Of a stretch of DNA of 64,000 bases, positions 51,109 to 60,151 are shown piece by piece (within the stretch, counting starts at the first letter, position 1; the number at the start of each line of letters is the position of its first letter). The position numbers were made by a program, and so were the translations under genes. The notes beneath the pieces are model-generated. The model did no database searches. It was not told where the DNA came from and saw only the letters and a list, made by a program, of their open reading frames with translations. The stretch is from Vibrio sinaloensis (lineage in GTDB: Bacteria > Pseudomonadota > Gammaproteobacteria > Enterobacterales > Vibrionaceae): NCBI RefSeq assembly GCF_023195835.1, contig NZ_CP096199.1:2046001-2110000 (forward strand), given 5' to 3'.

Positions 51109-53116
51109 TCATCATTCCCGCCAGCTGTGATTGCATTTTACTCGTTGCATCCTGCATCGCCGTAAATTTGGCGTGAGTACGCTTTTCTAAGTTGTCCATA
51201 CGGCGATCCAGTGCCGCCTGATCATCTTGAAGACGGTAGTTACGCTCCACCATACTACGCTCGCGGTTTCGAATCGACCCGGTGACGCCGGTTAAACCCT
51301 GTATCGCATCCTCAACCTTTTTCGCAAAGCCTTGGTTGCCGCCAAAGAAATCGGCCAGCTTATTGAAGTTGTTGTTGAGCTGCTTATCGAGCATATCGTA
51401 GTTGATTTCCAGATCCCCTTGACGAGTCGTAGTAATACCAAACTCAGTCAAGGTTTTAAGATCTTCCGGTGCGGGCTCTACTCGTTGAGAAAACACCGCT
51501 TTTAGTCGGGAGTCTGCGCTGCGGACGATACTATCACCCGCCAATGGCCCCGCCATCCCGGTGCGAGGGTCGACCCCAGACAGCTCTTTACTGACTCGAT
51601 AGAACTGATTGTACGCTGCGACAAACTGTTCAATGTCTTCACGTACACCTTGACGGTCATATTCGATATCAATCTCAGACGGGGCTTTACCTGGTTCGGA
51701 ACGGCCTTTGAGAGTTAAGTCAACGCCATCAATGGCGTCTTCAATAATATTGTTGCTACTGGAAAGCTGCGCGACGCCATCGAGCAACACTTTGGCATCT
51801 TGCGCCGATTGCACTTCAGTCATGCCGCGATATGTGTCAAACGACTGCTGCGCCGCTTCGAGATCGCGTTGAGCTTGATCGATTCGATCCAGGTACTCTC
51901 GCTCCTCGGGCGGCAGTTTTGCCCGCTCAAGCTGTTTCGCTTGCTCAGGAGTCAGCTCACCAGATTCAACACGCTTAGCGAGTATCTCCTGCTCTTTTGC
52001 CACTTGCTGTTCGAGACGGGCTTTAGCAGCCTCTAGCTTAGCTTGCGCTTCTTTTGGCGTGACATAAGAGTCCGTTAATGTACCCGACGCTGTATTGGTC
52101 CACCCCGGCACATCCGGCGCTTTTTCCAGCGCTTTCCCGTCAAGCTCCGGTTCTGGTTCCCAGTACGAGTCTAACAAGGTGCCCGATGCCGTCTCGGTCC
52201 AGCCAGGAATTCTTTCTGAAGGTTTAAGGTATTTGTTGGCTTCAATACCCGCTTTCGCGGCGGCCGCGGTAGCGGCATTTGAAATATCGTTGCCCGGCGT
52301 TGCGTCTTTAGCGGCATTCGGATCGACATCCATTGCCGCCTGTTTTGACGTTTGAGCGATTTCTTGATCGACAACCTTTGCCGCATCGATGATTTTCTGC
52401 GCGATCTTATCGGCAACTTTTTTCTCAGCGGGATTTAAAGGAGCGATCAGTTCTTGAGCCGCGGCGCGCGCGCGCTCGAGATCTTTTACTCGTTGCTCCA
52501 GTGTTTTGTATTCTAGATTTTTGAGTGCGTCGCCTGGCTGAGCCTCAACACGCACAGAGATGTCGTTGTCTGACCCTGACACATTAGAAGCAACGATGAG
52601 ACGAGGGCCGTCGACGTCATTGATGACAGCGGCGCGAACCCCTGGATTTGATTTGCTGTTATTGATACCTCGAACAATGTCGATCAGTTTCGAGTTATCT
52701 TGAATATTGACGGAAAAGTCTTTGCTGCCAAGTGAAATCTGCAGCTTGCCCGGGCCAAATTTCGCGTCTTCTGGTAGAACATCAGACGCAATTTTATGAC
52801 TTTGGGCAAGCTGCAACACATCGATAGCATATCGACCAGCGATAGCTTCAGTGGTTGCTGTCGCGGACACGACCGCTTCATCGGTAGATTCCACGGTTCT
52901 CGCGGCAAAAGCTTTCTCTTGTCGAAAGCTTGCCATTAAGTTTTTCATCGTATCCAGCGACTCTCTGAGTCGTCCATAGGCACTGATACTGGAATCAATT
53001 TCAGTCCGCTCATTGTCAATGCGTTGCTGTTTAGGAACACGCTCCGCATCAACAATTTTGCTGACCATAGAATTGATATCCATGCCAGAATTCATGCCTA
53101 TTGGCCCAAAACTCAT
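51095..53116 (-). CDS. fliD: Flagellar hook-associated protein 2 (filament cap) FliD
   Basis: Forms the cap under which flagellin folds into the filament. The 673 residues are long compared with enterobacterial FliD (about 470) but near other Vibrio FliD. The conserved N-terminal FliD_N region starts with GMDINSMVSKIVDAER. The conserved C-terminal region has DGVDLTLKGRSEPG. The variable middle contains two related segments about 33 residues apart, PGWT-TASGTL-DSY, and a coiled-coil-like KLEAAKARLEQQ stretch. Named flaH in V. parahaemolyticus. Confidence 0.95.
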   Translation of the reverse strand: MSFGPIGMNSGMDINSMVSKIVDAERVPKQQRIDNERTEIDSSISAYGRLRESLDTMKNLMASFRQEKAFAARTVESTDEAVVSATATTEAIAGRYAIDVLQLAQSHKIASDVLPEDAKFGPGKLQISLGSKDFSVNIQDNSKLIDIVRGINNSKSNPGVRAAVINDVDGPRLIVASNVSGSDNDISVRVEAQPGDALKNLEYKTLEQRVKDLERARAAAQELIAPLNPAEKKVADKIAQKIIDAAKVVDQEIAQTSKQAAMDVDPNAAKDATPGNDISNAATAAAAKAGIEANKYLKPSERIPGWTETASGTLLDSYWEPEPELDGKALEKAPDVPGWTNTASGTLTDSYVTPKEAQAKLEAAKARLEQQVAKEQEILAKRVESGELTPEQAKQLERAKLPPEEREYLDRIDQAQRDLEAAQQSFDTYRGMTEVQSAQDAKVLLDGVAQLSSSNNIIEDAIDGVDLTLKGRSEPGKAPSEIDIEYDRQGVREDIEQFVAAYNQFYRVSKELSGVDPRTGMAGPLAGDSIVRSADSRLKAVFSQRVEPAPEDLKTLTEFGITTTRQGDLEINYDMLDKQLNNNFNKLADFFGGNQGFAKKVEDAIQGLTGVTGSIRNRERSMVERNYRLQDDQAALDRRMDNLEKRTHAKFTAMQDATSKMQSQLAGMMNALG

Positions 53117-53135
53117 TCATTCACTCCAAGTACGA

Positions 53136-53564
53136 TTACACCATTTGGTTGACCAGTCCAGACGAGTAACGAGCCGTTTGCTCTCGCAGTCGTCTTAGGA
53201 TCTCCAACATTTCCTCATCGGGAATCTGTCGAATAATATCGCCAGTATCCGCCTCATAAATTGTCACAACATCTCTGCCCGACTCTTCGTCGACGCGAAA
53301 TGATAAGCCCTTGTTGATCGACGAGATGAAATCATTCATCTGTTGTACGATCCTTTCGCGCTCTTCCCGATTTAGCTTTTCACGCTCTTTCGAGGCTTCT
53401 ATCGCTTTTTCAACGGTCTGAGTTGCTTTCTCGCTTATCTCCGCAGTAGAGACCTGTTCCTTTGGTGAGGAAACTTGCTGTACACCATCGTACTTTGAAG
53501 CAAGTTTAGTGCCACTTTCTGAGCCATAAGGCTGGATGTTCGATGTGTAGGATGGTATTTCCAT
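53136..53564 (-). CDS. flaG: Flagellar protein FlaG
   Basis: A 142-residue protein of the FlaG family, found next to flagellin or cap genes in polar flagellates; it limits filament length in some species. The conserved C-terminal domain (about 70-142) carries LNREERERIVQQMNDFI, GLSFRVDEESGRDVV and GDIIRQIPDEEMLEILRRL. A good AAGGGAG site precedes the ATG. No terminator separates it from the flagellin gene upstream, so part of its expression may be read-through. Confidence 0.92.
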   Translation of the reverse strand: MEIPSYTSNIQPYGSESGTKLASKYDGVQQVSSPKEQVSTAEISEKATQTVEKAIEASKEREKLNREERERIVQQMNDFISSINKGLSFRVDEESGRDVVTIYEADTGDIIRQIPDEEMLEILRRLREQTARYSSGLVNQMV

Positions 53565-53635
53565 AACGATCTCCCTTCCACCTTAGCAGGTCACAACATA
53601 ACGTTGTACCAATAAGCTCCAATCGAACCTATCGA

Positions 53636-54769
53636 TTAACCTAATAAGCTAAGAGCTGCCGACGGAGACTGCTTAGCTTGCGCTAGAACAGAGGTACTGG
53701 CCTGCTGAAGAATCTGCGATTTAGTCATCGCGGTGGTTTCTTTCGCGTAGTCAGTATCCACGATTCGGCTACGAGACGCATTCACGTTCTCGTTGATGTT
53801 GTCCAGGTTGCTGATTGCGTGCCCAAAACGGTTTTGGAATGCACCTAACTCAGCGCGCTGACTGTCGACCGTTTTTAACGCACCATCAATGACAGACACT
53901 GCAAGTTGCGAGCCTGCTACCGATGTCACATCAACATCTGCCACGGTTCTATCTTGCGCTGCACCGAAACCGATTTCACCGCCAAGTCCACCACCGATCG
54001 CCACCTCTGTCGCAACCTTGTTTGAGGCTGCAAACAGCTGAAGTTTGCCCTCTTCGCCAACAGAAGCCTTAACGTCATCACTTTGACCGTTAATGTAGGT
54101 AGCAAGCTGCTCCATATCGTCGCCAGCTTTGGCATTGATCGTTAACTCTTTCGCCTCACCATGTACATCAGTATAGCTTAGAGTCAGGTCTGTCGTGCCT
54201 TCAGAGACTGTCCAGTCTGGTGATTTGCCTTCTTGCGCAATGTACGCCTTACCGCCCATCTCCATGGTGTCAGAACGCATGTTCCCCATAGAAAGCTGAA
54301 CCGCCTCACCCGAACTGGCACCAATTTGGAAAGATTGGCTGCCGAAGGTGCCGTTAAGTAGTTTGTTACCACCAAACGATGTGGTTTCAGCAATACGGTT
54401 GAGCTCGTCATTTAACGCAGTCACTTCCTCTTGGATAGCAATACGTTCGGAACGAGAGTTAGAGCCGTTAGAAGATTGCAACGCCAAGTCGCGCATACGT
54501 TGCAGGATGTTGGTGGTTTCATTCATCGCACCCTCAGCGGTTTGAGCGATAGAAATACCATCGTTGGCATTTTTTACCGCCATGTCTAAACCACGGCTTT
54601 GTGAGTTTAAGCGATTCGAGATTTGGAGGCCTGCAGCATCATCTCGGGCACTGTTGATTTTGTAACCCGAAGATAGACGCTCCATCGATTTCTGCATGCC
54701 ATCAGTCGCACCGTTAAGGTAGCGCTGAGCAGTCATCGCAGACACGTTCGTGTTTACGTTAATTGCCAT
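53636..54769 (-). CDS. Polar flagellin (third of three; position of V. cholerae flaB)
   Basis: A filament subunit of 377 residues. The conserved D0/D1 ends are [20 protein letters not shown] and [18 protein letters not shown], with a short variable centre (about 170-285). AAGGAG lies before this ATG, so the upstream extension of 16 codons is rejected. A sigma-28 promoter lies 82-108 bp upstream. In V. cholerae the flagellins beside flaG are flaE, flaD and flaB; naming differs among species, so no symbol is assigned. Confidence 0.95.
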   Translation of the reverse strand: MAINVNTNVSAMTAQRYLNGATDGMQKSMERLSSGYKINSARDDAAGLQISNRLNSQSRGLDMAVKNANDGISIAQTAEGAMNETTNILQRMRDLALQSSNGSNSRSERIAIQEEVTALNDELNRIAETTSFGGNKLLNGTFGSQSFQIGASSGEAVQLSMGNMRSDTMEMGGKAYIAQEGKSPDWTVSEGTTDLTLSYTDVHGEAKELTINAKAGDDMEQLATYINGQSDDVKASVGEEGKLQLFAASNKVATEVAIGGGLGGEIGFGAAQDRTVADVDVTSVAGSQLAVSVIDGALKTVDSQRAELGAFQNRFGHAISNLDNINENVNASRSRIVDTDYAKETTAMTKSQILQQASTSVLAQAKQSPSAALSLLG

Positions 54770-54850
54770 ATTTGATCTCCTTAGGCATTTGGGGCGATGT
54801 GCCTCTGCGTCTCTCACCTCGCATCAACACATCTCATTTCTCTCAGTCCT

Positions 54851-54877
54851 GTAACGGCCCCTAGAGAAATACCTTTA
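54851..54877 (-). promoter_or_regulatory. Sigma-28 promoter of the third flagellin gene
   Basis: On the minus strand TAAA-N15-GCCGTTAC against the FliA consensus TAAA-N15-GCCGATAA: the -35 core is exact and the -10 differs at two positions. Confidence 0.85.
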
Positions 54878-54960
54878 GAGAAAAATTAAACTTTTTCGCA
54901 ACTTTTTTACTCAAGCCTCAATATTGCAATAAAAATCAATCAGTTATTAAAAACAAAAAA

Positions 54961-54978
54961 ATCCAGCCGAAGCTGGAT
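54961..54978 (-). terminator. Terminator of the second flagellin gene
   Basis: A 7-bp stem ATCCAGC / GCTGGAT with a 4-nt loop; the minus strand continues with TTTTTTTG. It lies 20 bp after the stop codon. Confidence 0.9.
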
Positions 54979-54997
54979 TTTTTTCTTAGGGTTTTGA

Positions 54998-56131
54998 TTA
55001 ACCAAGTAGGCTCAATGCTGAGTTTGGCGCCTGTTTGGCTTGCGCAAGGATAGAACTTGACGCTTGAGAAAGGATTTGCGACTTGGTCAATGCCGTTGTC
55101 TCTTTCGCGAAGTCGGTATCTTTGATACGGCTCTTCGATGCGTTCACATTCTCGTTGATGTTGTCTAAGTTGTTGATTGCGTGGTTGAAGCGGTTTTGGA
55201 ATGCACCCAGCTCCGCGCGGTGGCTGTCTACGTATTGTAGCGCTGCATCAACGATAGCCACAGACTCTTGAGCACCACCCACAGACGTGACATCGATGGT
55301 ATCTACAGTGACTGCTTTACCTTCACCCATGTTCAACTCACCTGCTAGACCACCAGCGAATGAGACTGCGCCATCAACTTTGTTCGCACCAGCAAACACT
55401 TGTAGCTGACCATCTTCGTTGACAGAGGCTTTCACCATATCTGTTTGACCGTTGATGTAAGTGGCTAGCTCTTCAATGTCGTCGCCTTCTTTAGCATTGA
55501 TATTGATGGTTTGCTCTTGACCGTTTTTGTCAGTCAAAGTGATCGCTAGGTCGTTAGAACCTGCAGACACTGTCCAGTTTTTGTCTTTGCCTTCCGCTGC
55601 TTGGTAGCTTGTACCACCCATGCCTACGTTGTCAGAGCGCATATCGTTAAGTGAAAGCATTACCGCCTCACCATTGTCTGCACCGATTTGGAAAGACTTA
55701 GTCGAGAACGTACCGTTAAGCAGTTTGTTACCACCGAAAGAGGTTGTTTCTGCGATACGGTTCAGTTCATCGTTCAGTGCTGTCACTTCTTCTTGAATCG
55801 CCACACGCTCAGACTTAGAGTTTGAACCGTTTGCGGATTGTAGCGATAGGTCACGCATACGTTGAAGAATGTTAGTTGTCTCGTTCATCGCACCTTCAGC
55901 AGTCTGCGCGATAGAGATACCGTCGTTCGCGTTACGCACTGCAACGTCAAGACCGCGGCTTTGCACGTTCAAGCGGTTCGAAATTTGTAGACCCGCTGCA
56001 TCGTCTTTTGCACTGTTGATCTTAAAGCCAGATGACAAACGCTCCATTGAAGCTTGTTGAGCGTTGCTCGCGCTGTTTAGGTAACGCTGTGCTGTCATTG
56101 CTGCTACGTTAGTATTTACATTCACTGCCAT
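54998..56131 (-). CDS. Polar flagellin (second of three; position of V. cholerae flaD)
   Basis: A 377-residue flagellin closely similar to its neighbour downstream, beginning [19 protein letters not shown] and ending [20 protein letters not shown]. The conserved D1 region ([20 protein letters not shown]) is intact, and differences concentrate in the central 170-285 region. GGAG lies 8 bp before this ATG; the longer frame is not used. It has its own sigma-28 promoter and terminator, so each flagellin gene is a separate transcription unit. Confidence 0.95.
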   Translation of the reverse strand: MAVNVNTNVAAMTAQRYLNSASNAQQASMERLSSGFKINSAKDDAAGLQISNRLNVQSRGLDVAVRNANDGISIAQTAEGAMNETTNILQRMRDLSLQSANGSNSKSERVAIQEEVTALNDELNRIAETTSFGGNKLLNGTFSTKSFQIGADNGEAVMLSLNDMRSDNVGMGGTSYQAAEGKDKNWTVSAGSNDLAITLTDKNGQEQTININAKEGDDIEELATYINGQTDMVKASVNEDGQLQVFAGANKVDGAVSFAGGLAGELNMGEGKAVTVDTIDVTSVGGAQESVAIVDAALQYVDSHRAELGAFQNRFNHAINNLDNINENVNASKSRIKDTDFAKETTALTKSQILSQASSSILAQAKQAPNSALSLLG

Positions 56132-56215
56132 GGTGATTTCTCCGTTTGATTTTCCGATGTTTCCGGTTTCCGACGTCTCGGAAAACCAAGCTAGTTCTCT
56201 CAAAAGTTACTTTTA

Positions 56216-56242
56216 TTAACGGCACGATTTTCGAAACCTTGA
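56216..56242 (-). promoter_or_regulatory. Sigma-28 promoter of the second flagellin gene
   Basis: On the minus strand TCAA-N15-GCCGTTAA, one base off FliA consensus in each box. It lies 85-111 bp before the ATG. Confidence 0.85.
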
Positions 56243-56377
56243 GTATTTTTTTGAGAATTTTTTGAAAAAAATTGGTTTAGAAGAGAAAGCGTGACCAACA
56301 AATAAAAATCATTAAAAAAGCGATTTTTTTGCTAAAGCTTTGCCGACGCTTGTCGATACCTTTCTCTTTTTTGAGAA

Positions 56378-57511
56378 TTAACCTAATAAAGTTAAGGCCA
56401 GGTTCGGCTGTTGCTTGGCTTGAGCCAAAATCGAAGTGCTGACTTGCTGTAGAATTTGCTGTTTGACCAGTTGCGTCGTCTCTTTGGCGTAGTCGGTGTC
56501 TTTGATACGGCTATTGGAAGCAGACAAGTTCTCATTGACATTAGACAGGTTGGTGATCGCATGGTTAAAGCGGTTTTGCATCGCCCCAAGCTCGGCGCGG
56601 TGACTGTCGACATACTTAAGTGCAGTATCGATAACAGACACTGCTCGCTGCGCACCGCCAACATCTGAAATGTTCAGATTATCAACCGCTTCGTACCCCT
56701 CTAGATTCATATTCAGCGCATTGGCCAAGCTGCCAGAAAAAGAGAGTGTCCCCGACGTTTCCTTACCGGCCATAAAGATTTGCAGCTGGCCATCTTGATT
56801 GACCGAAGCTGAGACCTTATCGGTTTGGCCATTGATGTAGGTCGCCAACTCTTCGATGTCGTCCCCAACTTTAGCTTCAATCTTGATCGTCTCTTGCTGG
56901 CCTTGAGCATTGGTGTACTGCATCATCAGCATCCGGTTGTCTTGGCTCACTTGCCAATCGCTGTCTGCCGCGTTTGCTGCCACATAGCTAAAGCCACCCA
57001 TATCCAGACTGTCTGAACGCATGTTTTTCAATGACACTTGCACCGCTTCGCCTGAGCTCGCGCCAATCTGAAAAGAAGAGGATGCAAACGAACCATTGAG
57101 CAGTTTTCGACCACCAAAAGAGGTGGTTTCGGCAATTCTGTTCAATTCATCGTTTAAAGCCGCCATTTCTTCTTGTAATGCATCACGCTCTGCCCGGCTA
57201 TTGGCACCATTGGCAGACTGCAAGGAGAGATCGCGCATTCGTTGAAGAATATTAGTACTCTCTTGCATCGCCCCTTCCGCAGTCTGCATGATTGAAATGC
57301 CGTCGTTTGCATTTCTCATGGCGACATCAAGACCACTCATTTGCGACTCAAGACGATTCGAGATCTGCAGCCCCGCTGCATCATCTTTGGCGCTGTTAAT
57401 CCGATTCCCAGAAGAGAGTCTCTCCAGAGATTGATTCAACAAGTCGGTCGCATTGCTCAAGTGTCGCTGCGCAGTCATTGCCGAAACATTGGTATTTACA
57501 GTAATAGCCAT
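56378..57511 (-). CDS. Polar flagellin (first of three; position of V. cholerae flaE)
   Basis: A 377-residue flagellin, beginning [20 protein letters not shown] and ending [19 protein letters not shown]. It is the most divergent of the three (for example [12 protein letters not shown] near the C-terminus and [15 protein letters not shown] in the centre). The upstream extension of 28 codons contains the promoter and is rejected. A sigma-28 site with an exact -10 lies 33-58 bp upstream. No clear terminator follows. Confidence 0.95.
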   Translation of the reverse strand: MAITVNTNVSAMTAQRHLSNATDLLNQSLERLSSGNRINSAKDDAAGLQISNRLESQMSGLDVAMRNANDGISIMQTAEGAMQESTNILQRMRDLSLQSANGANSRAERDALQEEMAALNDELNRIAETTSFGGRKLLNGSFASSSFQIGASSGEAVQVSLKNMRSDSLDMGGFSYVAANAADSDWQVSQDNRMLMMQYTNAQGQQETIKIEAKVGDDIEELATYINGQTDKVSASVNQDGQLQIFMAGKETSGTLSFSGSLANALNMNLEGYEAVDNLNISDVGGAQRAVSVIDTALKYVDSHRAELGAMQNRFNHAITNLSNVNENLSASNSRIKDTDYAKETTQLVKQQILQQVSTSILAQAKQQPNLALTLLG

Positions 57512-57543
57512 AGATAAAACGATCCTCCAAAGGGTTACCCTCT

Positions 57544-57569
57544 TTATCGGCATCAACGCGATTACTTTA
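57544..57569 (-). promoter_or_regulatory. Sigma-28 promoter of the first flagellin gene
   Basis: On the minus strand GCCGATAA is the exact FliA -10. The -35 TAAA is spaced 14 bp (or TTAA with 15 bp). Confidence 0.85.
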
Positions 57570-57586
57570 ATCACAAATACAAAAAA

Positions 57587-57606
57587 GCCGAGCACTCAGG
57601 CTCGGC
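57587..57606 (-). terminator. Terminator of the DyP peroxidase gene
   Basis: A 7-bp stem GCCGAGC / GCTCGGC with a 6-nt loop, followed on the minus strand by TTTTTTG, 30 bp after the stop. Confidence 0.9.
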
Positions 57607-57635
57607 ATAAATATAAATGACTAACAATGCGTTCG

Positions 57636-58538
57636 TTATTTCAGTTTTAATGCCTGCAACATCGGCGCTGAAGGGGCAAAGAAGTAGGCCCCTGTCACCG
57701 CTTTAGTGAAACGCAGTAACTGATCGGTTTTGCCATCGGTCACACCATACATACTCTCGAGCATCGCGGTGAAGTTGTGCAGGGTGTGGCAATACGCAAT
57801 AAACAGCAGACCATGCTCTCCAGAGACACTGCCGTATGGCAAACTGTGGCGAACAATCTTGAGCCCTTTGCCTTCTTGTTTAATATCTACGCGCCCAACG
57901 TGCGACGCGGCAGGTACATCGTCAAGTTCAATCGAGTCTGGCTTAGTGCGGCCAATGACTTTCTCTTGTGCAGAGACGTTAAGGCGATTCCAGGCAGGCA
58001 AATTGTGCACAAAACGCTGCACCATAACATAGCTGCCTCCGGCAAACTCTCCTTCAGCTACCATCGCCACCTGCTGTCTCTGCTCGGCTTTAGGGTTCTC
58101 GGTACCATCGACAAAGTCGGTTAAGTCACGAGAGTCTAGGTAGCGGTAGCCGTAAGTTTCATCCACCACTGCTACGCTCTCACTGACGCTTTCCATCAAC
58201 TTGCGCAGCAAATAAAAATGTAAATCGTGACGATTCGAGTGACAATGAATGAGCACATCTACCTCAGTGCTCGGAGCCACGACCTCGCCATCACCTAAGG
58301 TAGGGAAATCAATCAACTCACTGGGCATGGCTTGTTCGAACTGTTGCCAAAACGCTTTGCTAAAGGCGATAGATACCGTCAACTCTGCTCCTGGCTGCTG
58401 ACCATTCAGCTCATCCACTAAGGCAGGCAGTGCCTGCAGTTGTTCTAGAACCTGATGTGGGTTTTGAGTCACCTTGAGCAAGGTATAGTGCGCAAAAGGG
58501 CCAGCTTCTGGGAGAATGGCGCTTTGAAACTGTGACAT
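57636..58538 (-). CDS. DyP-type heme peroxidase (YfeX-like)
   Basis: A cytosolic-type dye-decolorising peroxidase of 300 residues, no signal peptide, close to E. coli YfeX in size. The likely proximal heme ligand is His213 (ASHVGRVD), and the distal Arg231 is in VRHSLPYGS. The family motif GxxDG reads DFVDG (141-145): the catalytic Asp144 is kept, but the first Gly is Asp. Physiological substrate unknown; YfeX oxidises porphyrinogens in vitro. It ends at its own terminator. Confidence 0.93.
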   Translation of the reverse strand: MSQFQSAILPEAGPFAHYTLLKVTQNPHQVLEQLQALPALVDELNGQQPGAELTVSIAFSKAFWQQFEQAMPSELIDFPTLGDGEVVAPSTEVDVLIHCHSNRHDLHFYLLRKLMESVSESVAVVDETYGYRYLDSRDLTDFVDGTENPKAEQRQQVAMVAEGEFAGGSYVMVQRFVHNLPAWNRLNVSAQEKVIGRTKPDSIELDDVPAASHVGRVDIKQEGKGLKIVRHSLPYGSVSGEHGLLFIAYCHTLHNFTAMLESMYGVTDGKTDQLLRFTKAVTGAYFFAPSAPMLQALKLK

Positions 58539-58618
58539 GATTACTCCTCATTTATTGTTTTGGCTCAGTGTATTAGGTTTGGCAATCCGTATATTGATGC
58601 CGATCATCGCTTGCGTTG

Positions 58619-59077
58619 TCACTCGATTGGCGGTGAAATAAAACTGTCTCTGACACTGCGACTATTCATGGTGTAGAGAATAAACCACAGCAGCAGCAAC
58701 ATCACCACACCATTGGCCCAGCTGAAAGCGCCATGGGTCAAGTAGACATGATAGGCCGATTGCGACAGTTGCGCACAGGCAGTGACGAGTGTAATCGGAC
58801 GGCCCCACTCAACAAGACGATTAATTGCACGCCGCTCAGGCCCGCGCAGACCAAATAACCACATTAATAGTATGCTTGGTACGCCCATGGCTAAGCCCAA
58901 GTAAAGCATGCTCTGGTCGGGATAGATGATCGCCAGTATTTTGCTGCCACTTTCGCGGCTGGCTCCTGCGACCACAAACACCACCCAAGCTTTGGCCAGT
59001 AACAGCCATCCTAACCACAATAGCTTTGGCGCTTTCAAATAACCATGCTTGTCATATTGTTCGATTGCGTAGCGCAT
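58619..59077 (-). CDS. DUF2919 family membrane protein (YfeZ-like)
   Basis: A 152-residue inner-membrane protein with about four helices (WLGWLLLAKAWVVFVVAG, MGVPSILLMWLFG and others). It resembles the uncharacterised E. coli YfeZ, which also lies near yfeX; here the DyP gene follows 80 bp downstream, supporting the match. Function unknown. Confidence 0.8.
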   Translation of the reverse strand: MRYAIEQYDKHGYLKAPKLLWLGWLLLAKAWVVFVVAGASRESGSKILAIIYPDQSMLYLGLAMGVPSILLMWLFGLRGPERRAINRLVEWGRPITLVTACAQLSQSAYHVYLTHGAFSWANGVVMLLLLWFILYTMNSRSVRDSFISPPIE

Positions 59078-59171
59078 TAAACTTTCTTTACTCGTTAGGG
59101 TCTGGTCACTTTACCCTAAATACGCAATTGTTGATCAAATTTTTAGCTTGGTGGTCAACAAAATAGAGGGA

Positions 59172-59615
59172 TTAGTTGCGCCTGATTCGACGGGCAGAAA
59201 GCACAACGAACACTAGCAGCAATGCGAGCGGTAATAGCCAAAGTAACGCATTGCTTGGATTAAATTCAGGCTTGTAGCGGACAAACTCACCATAACGTTG
59301 TGTCATAAAATCGATGACTTGTTTCTCGCTGCTGCCTTGGTCAATCATTTGGTAAACAATTAAGCGCAAATCTTTTGCGATGGGTGAGTTGGACTCAACT
59401 AAGTTTTGATTTTGACACTGAGGACAACGGAGGGATTTCGCAAGCTCAATCGCCTGTTTTTGCTTATCGAGGGATTGAAACTCAAATAATTCAACACGAA
59501 CTTGCGGCTCGGCACTGGCAGCAACAAACAATGATGGCTCATTGGCAACAGAGTATGATGACCAAATACACAACAACCAACATACCCAATAACGTTTGAC
59601 TCGACTTGAGGTCAT
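59172..59615 (-). CDS. nrfF: Heme lyase complex subunit NrfF (CcmH family)
   Basis: The apocytochrome thiol-handling partner of NrfE for attaching heme to cytochromes of the nitrite reductase system. The 147 residues have a signal peptide (to about 24), the redox motif LRCPQCQNQNL (Cys64, Cys67) and a C-terminal membrane helix near 120-140. GGAGAG lies before this ATG, which overlaps the stop of the preceding gene (ATGA). The longer frame has no site. A second nrfG-type gene does not follow. Confidence 0.9.
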   Translation of the reverse strand: MTSSRVKRYWVCWLLCIWSSYSVANEPSLFVAASAEPQVRVELFEFQSLDKQKQAIELAKSLRCPQCQNQNLVESNSPIAKDLRLIVYQMIDQGSSEKQVIDFMTQRYGEFVRYKPEFNPSNALLWLLPLALLLVFVVLSARRIRRN

Positions 59616-60151
59616 CTTTTCTCTCCTAGCGAAAAATATCGCGCGAAGTGCTTTTGCCATACCGTCTCATTCATCACACCAAGATGCTTATAGACAATCT
59701 GTCCAGATTGACTAACAAGATAGGTTTCAGGTGTCCCCACCACCCCCAAGTCCAAGGCCAAACGACCATCCGGGTCAAACAAGGTCCGATGATAAGGCGT
59801 ACCTAGTTTGGCCAGATACTGACGTGCGCTTGATGCCCGGTCTCGATAGTTCAAACCAATGATAGGCACGTTATTTTGTGCAAGTTGAATCAGAAAAGCA
59901 TGCTCTTGACGGCAGACTGAACACCACGATGCCCAAACATTAACCAGTTGATATGGAGCATCAAACAGCTGCAGGCTGTTAACCTCACGTGCAGGTTCCA
60001 GCTGTTCAACAGCCATGCTAGGAAACTGGCGCACCACAGGTATCGCGCCTGCCTCACTGGTTTGCGAGTTCAAGCCTGCAACCAACAAGGCAACAAAACA
60101 CAGCACGCCGACCATGAGTAACACCAATCTAAACTTGCTCGCAAGCACCAT
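59612..60151 (-). CDS. dsbE: Thiol:disulfide interchange protein, CcmG/DsbE-like
   Basis: A membrane-anchored periplasmic thioredoxin of 179 residues that would keep the heme-binding cysteines of apocytochromes reduced. One N-terminal helix (about 9-27) and the active site WASWCSVC (Cys77, Cys80); the GTPETYLV segment holds the cis-Pro loop. It overlaps nrfE by 23 bp and nrfF by 4 bp, so it is dedicated to this cluster. A start at codon 13 is also possible. Confidence 0.9.
   Translation of the reverse strand: MVLASKFRLVLLMVGVLCFVALLVAGLNSQTSEAGAIPVVRQFPSMAVEQLEPAREVNSLQLFDAPYQLVNVWASWCSVCRQEHAFLIQLAQNNVPIIGLNYRDRASSARQYLAKLGTPYHRTLFDPDGRLALDLGVVGTPETYLVSQSGQIVYKHLGVMNETVWQKHFARYFSLGEKR

Noticed and set aside
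53590..53615. Possible sigma-54 promoter of flaG
   Set aside because: TGGTAC is present, but the -12 GC is missing at the required spacing.
54770..54817. Longer start for the third flagellin gene (and likewise for the other two)
   Set aside because: The shorter starts have Shine-Dalgarno sites and match the universal flagellin N-terminus.
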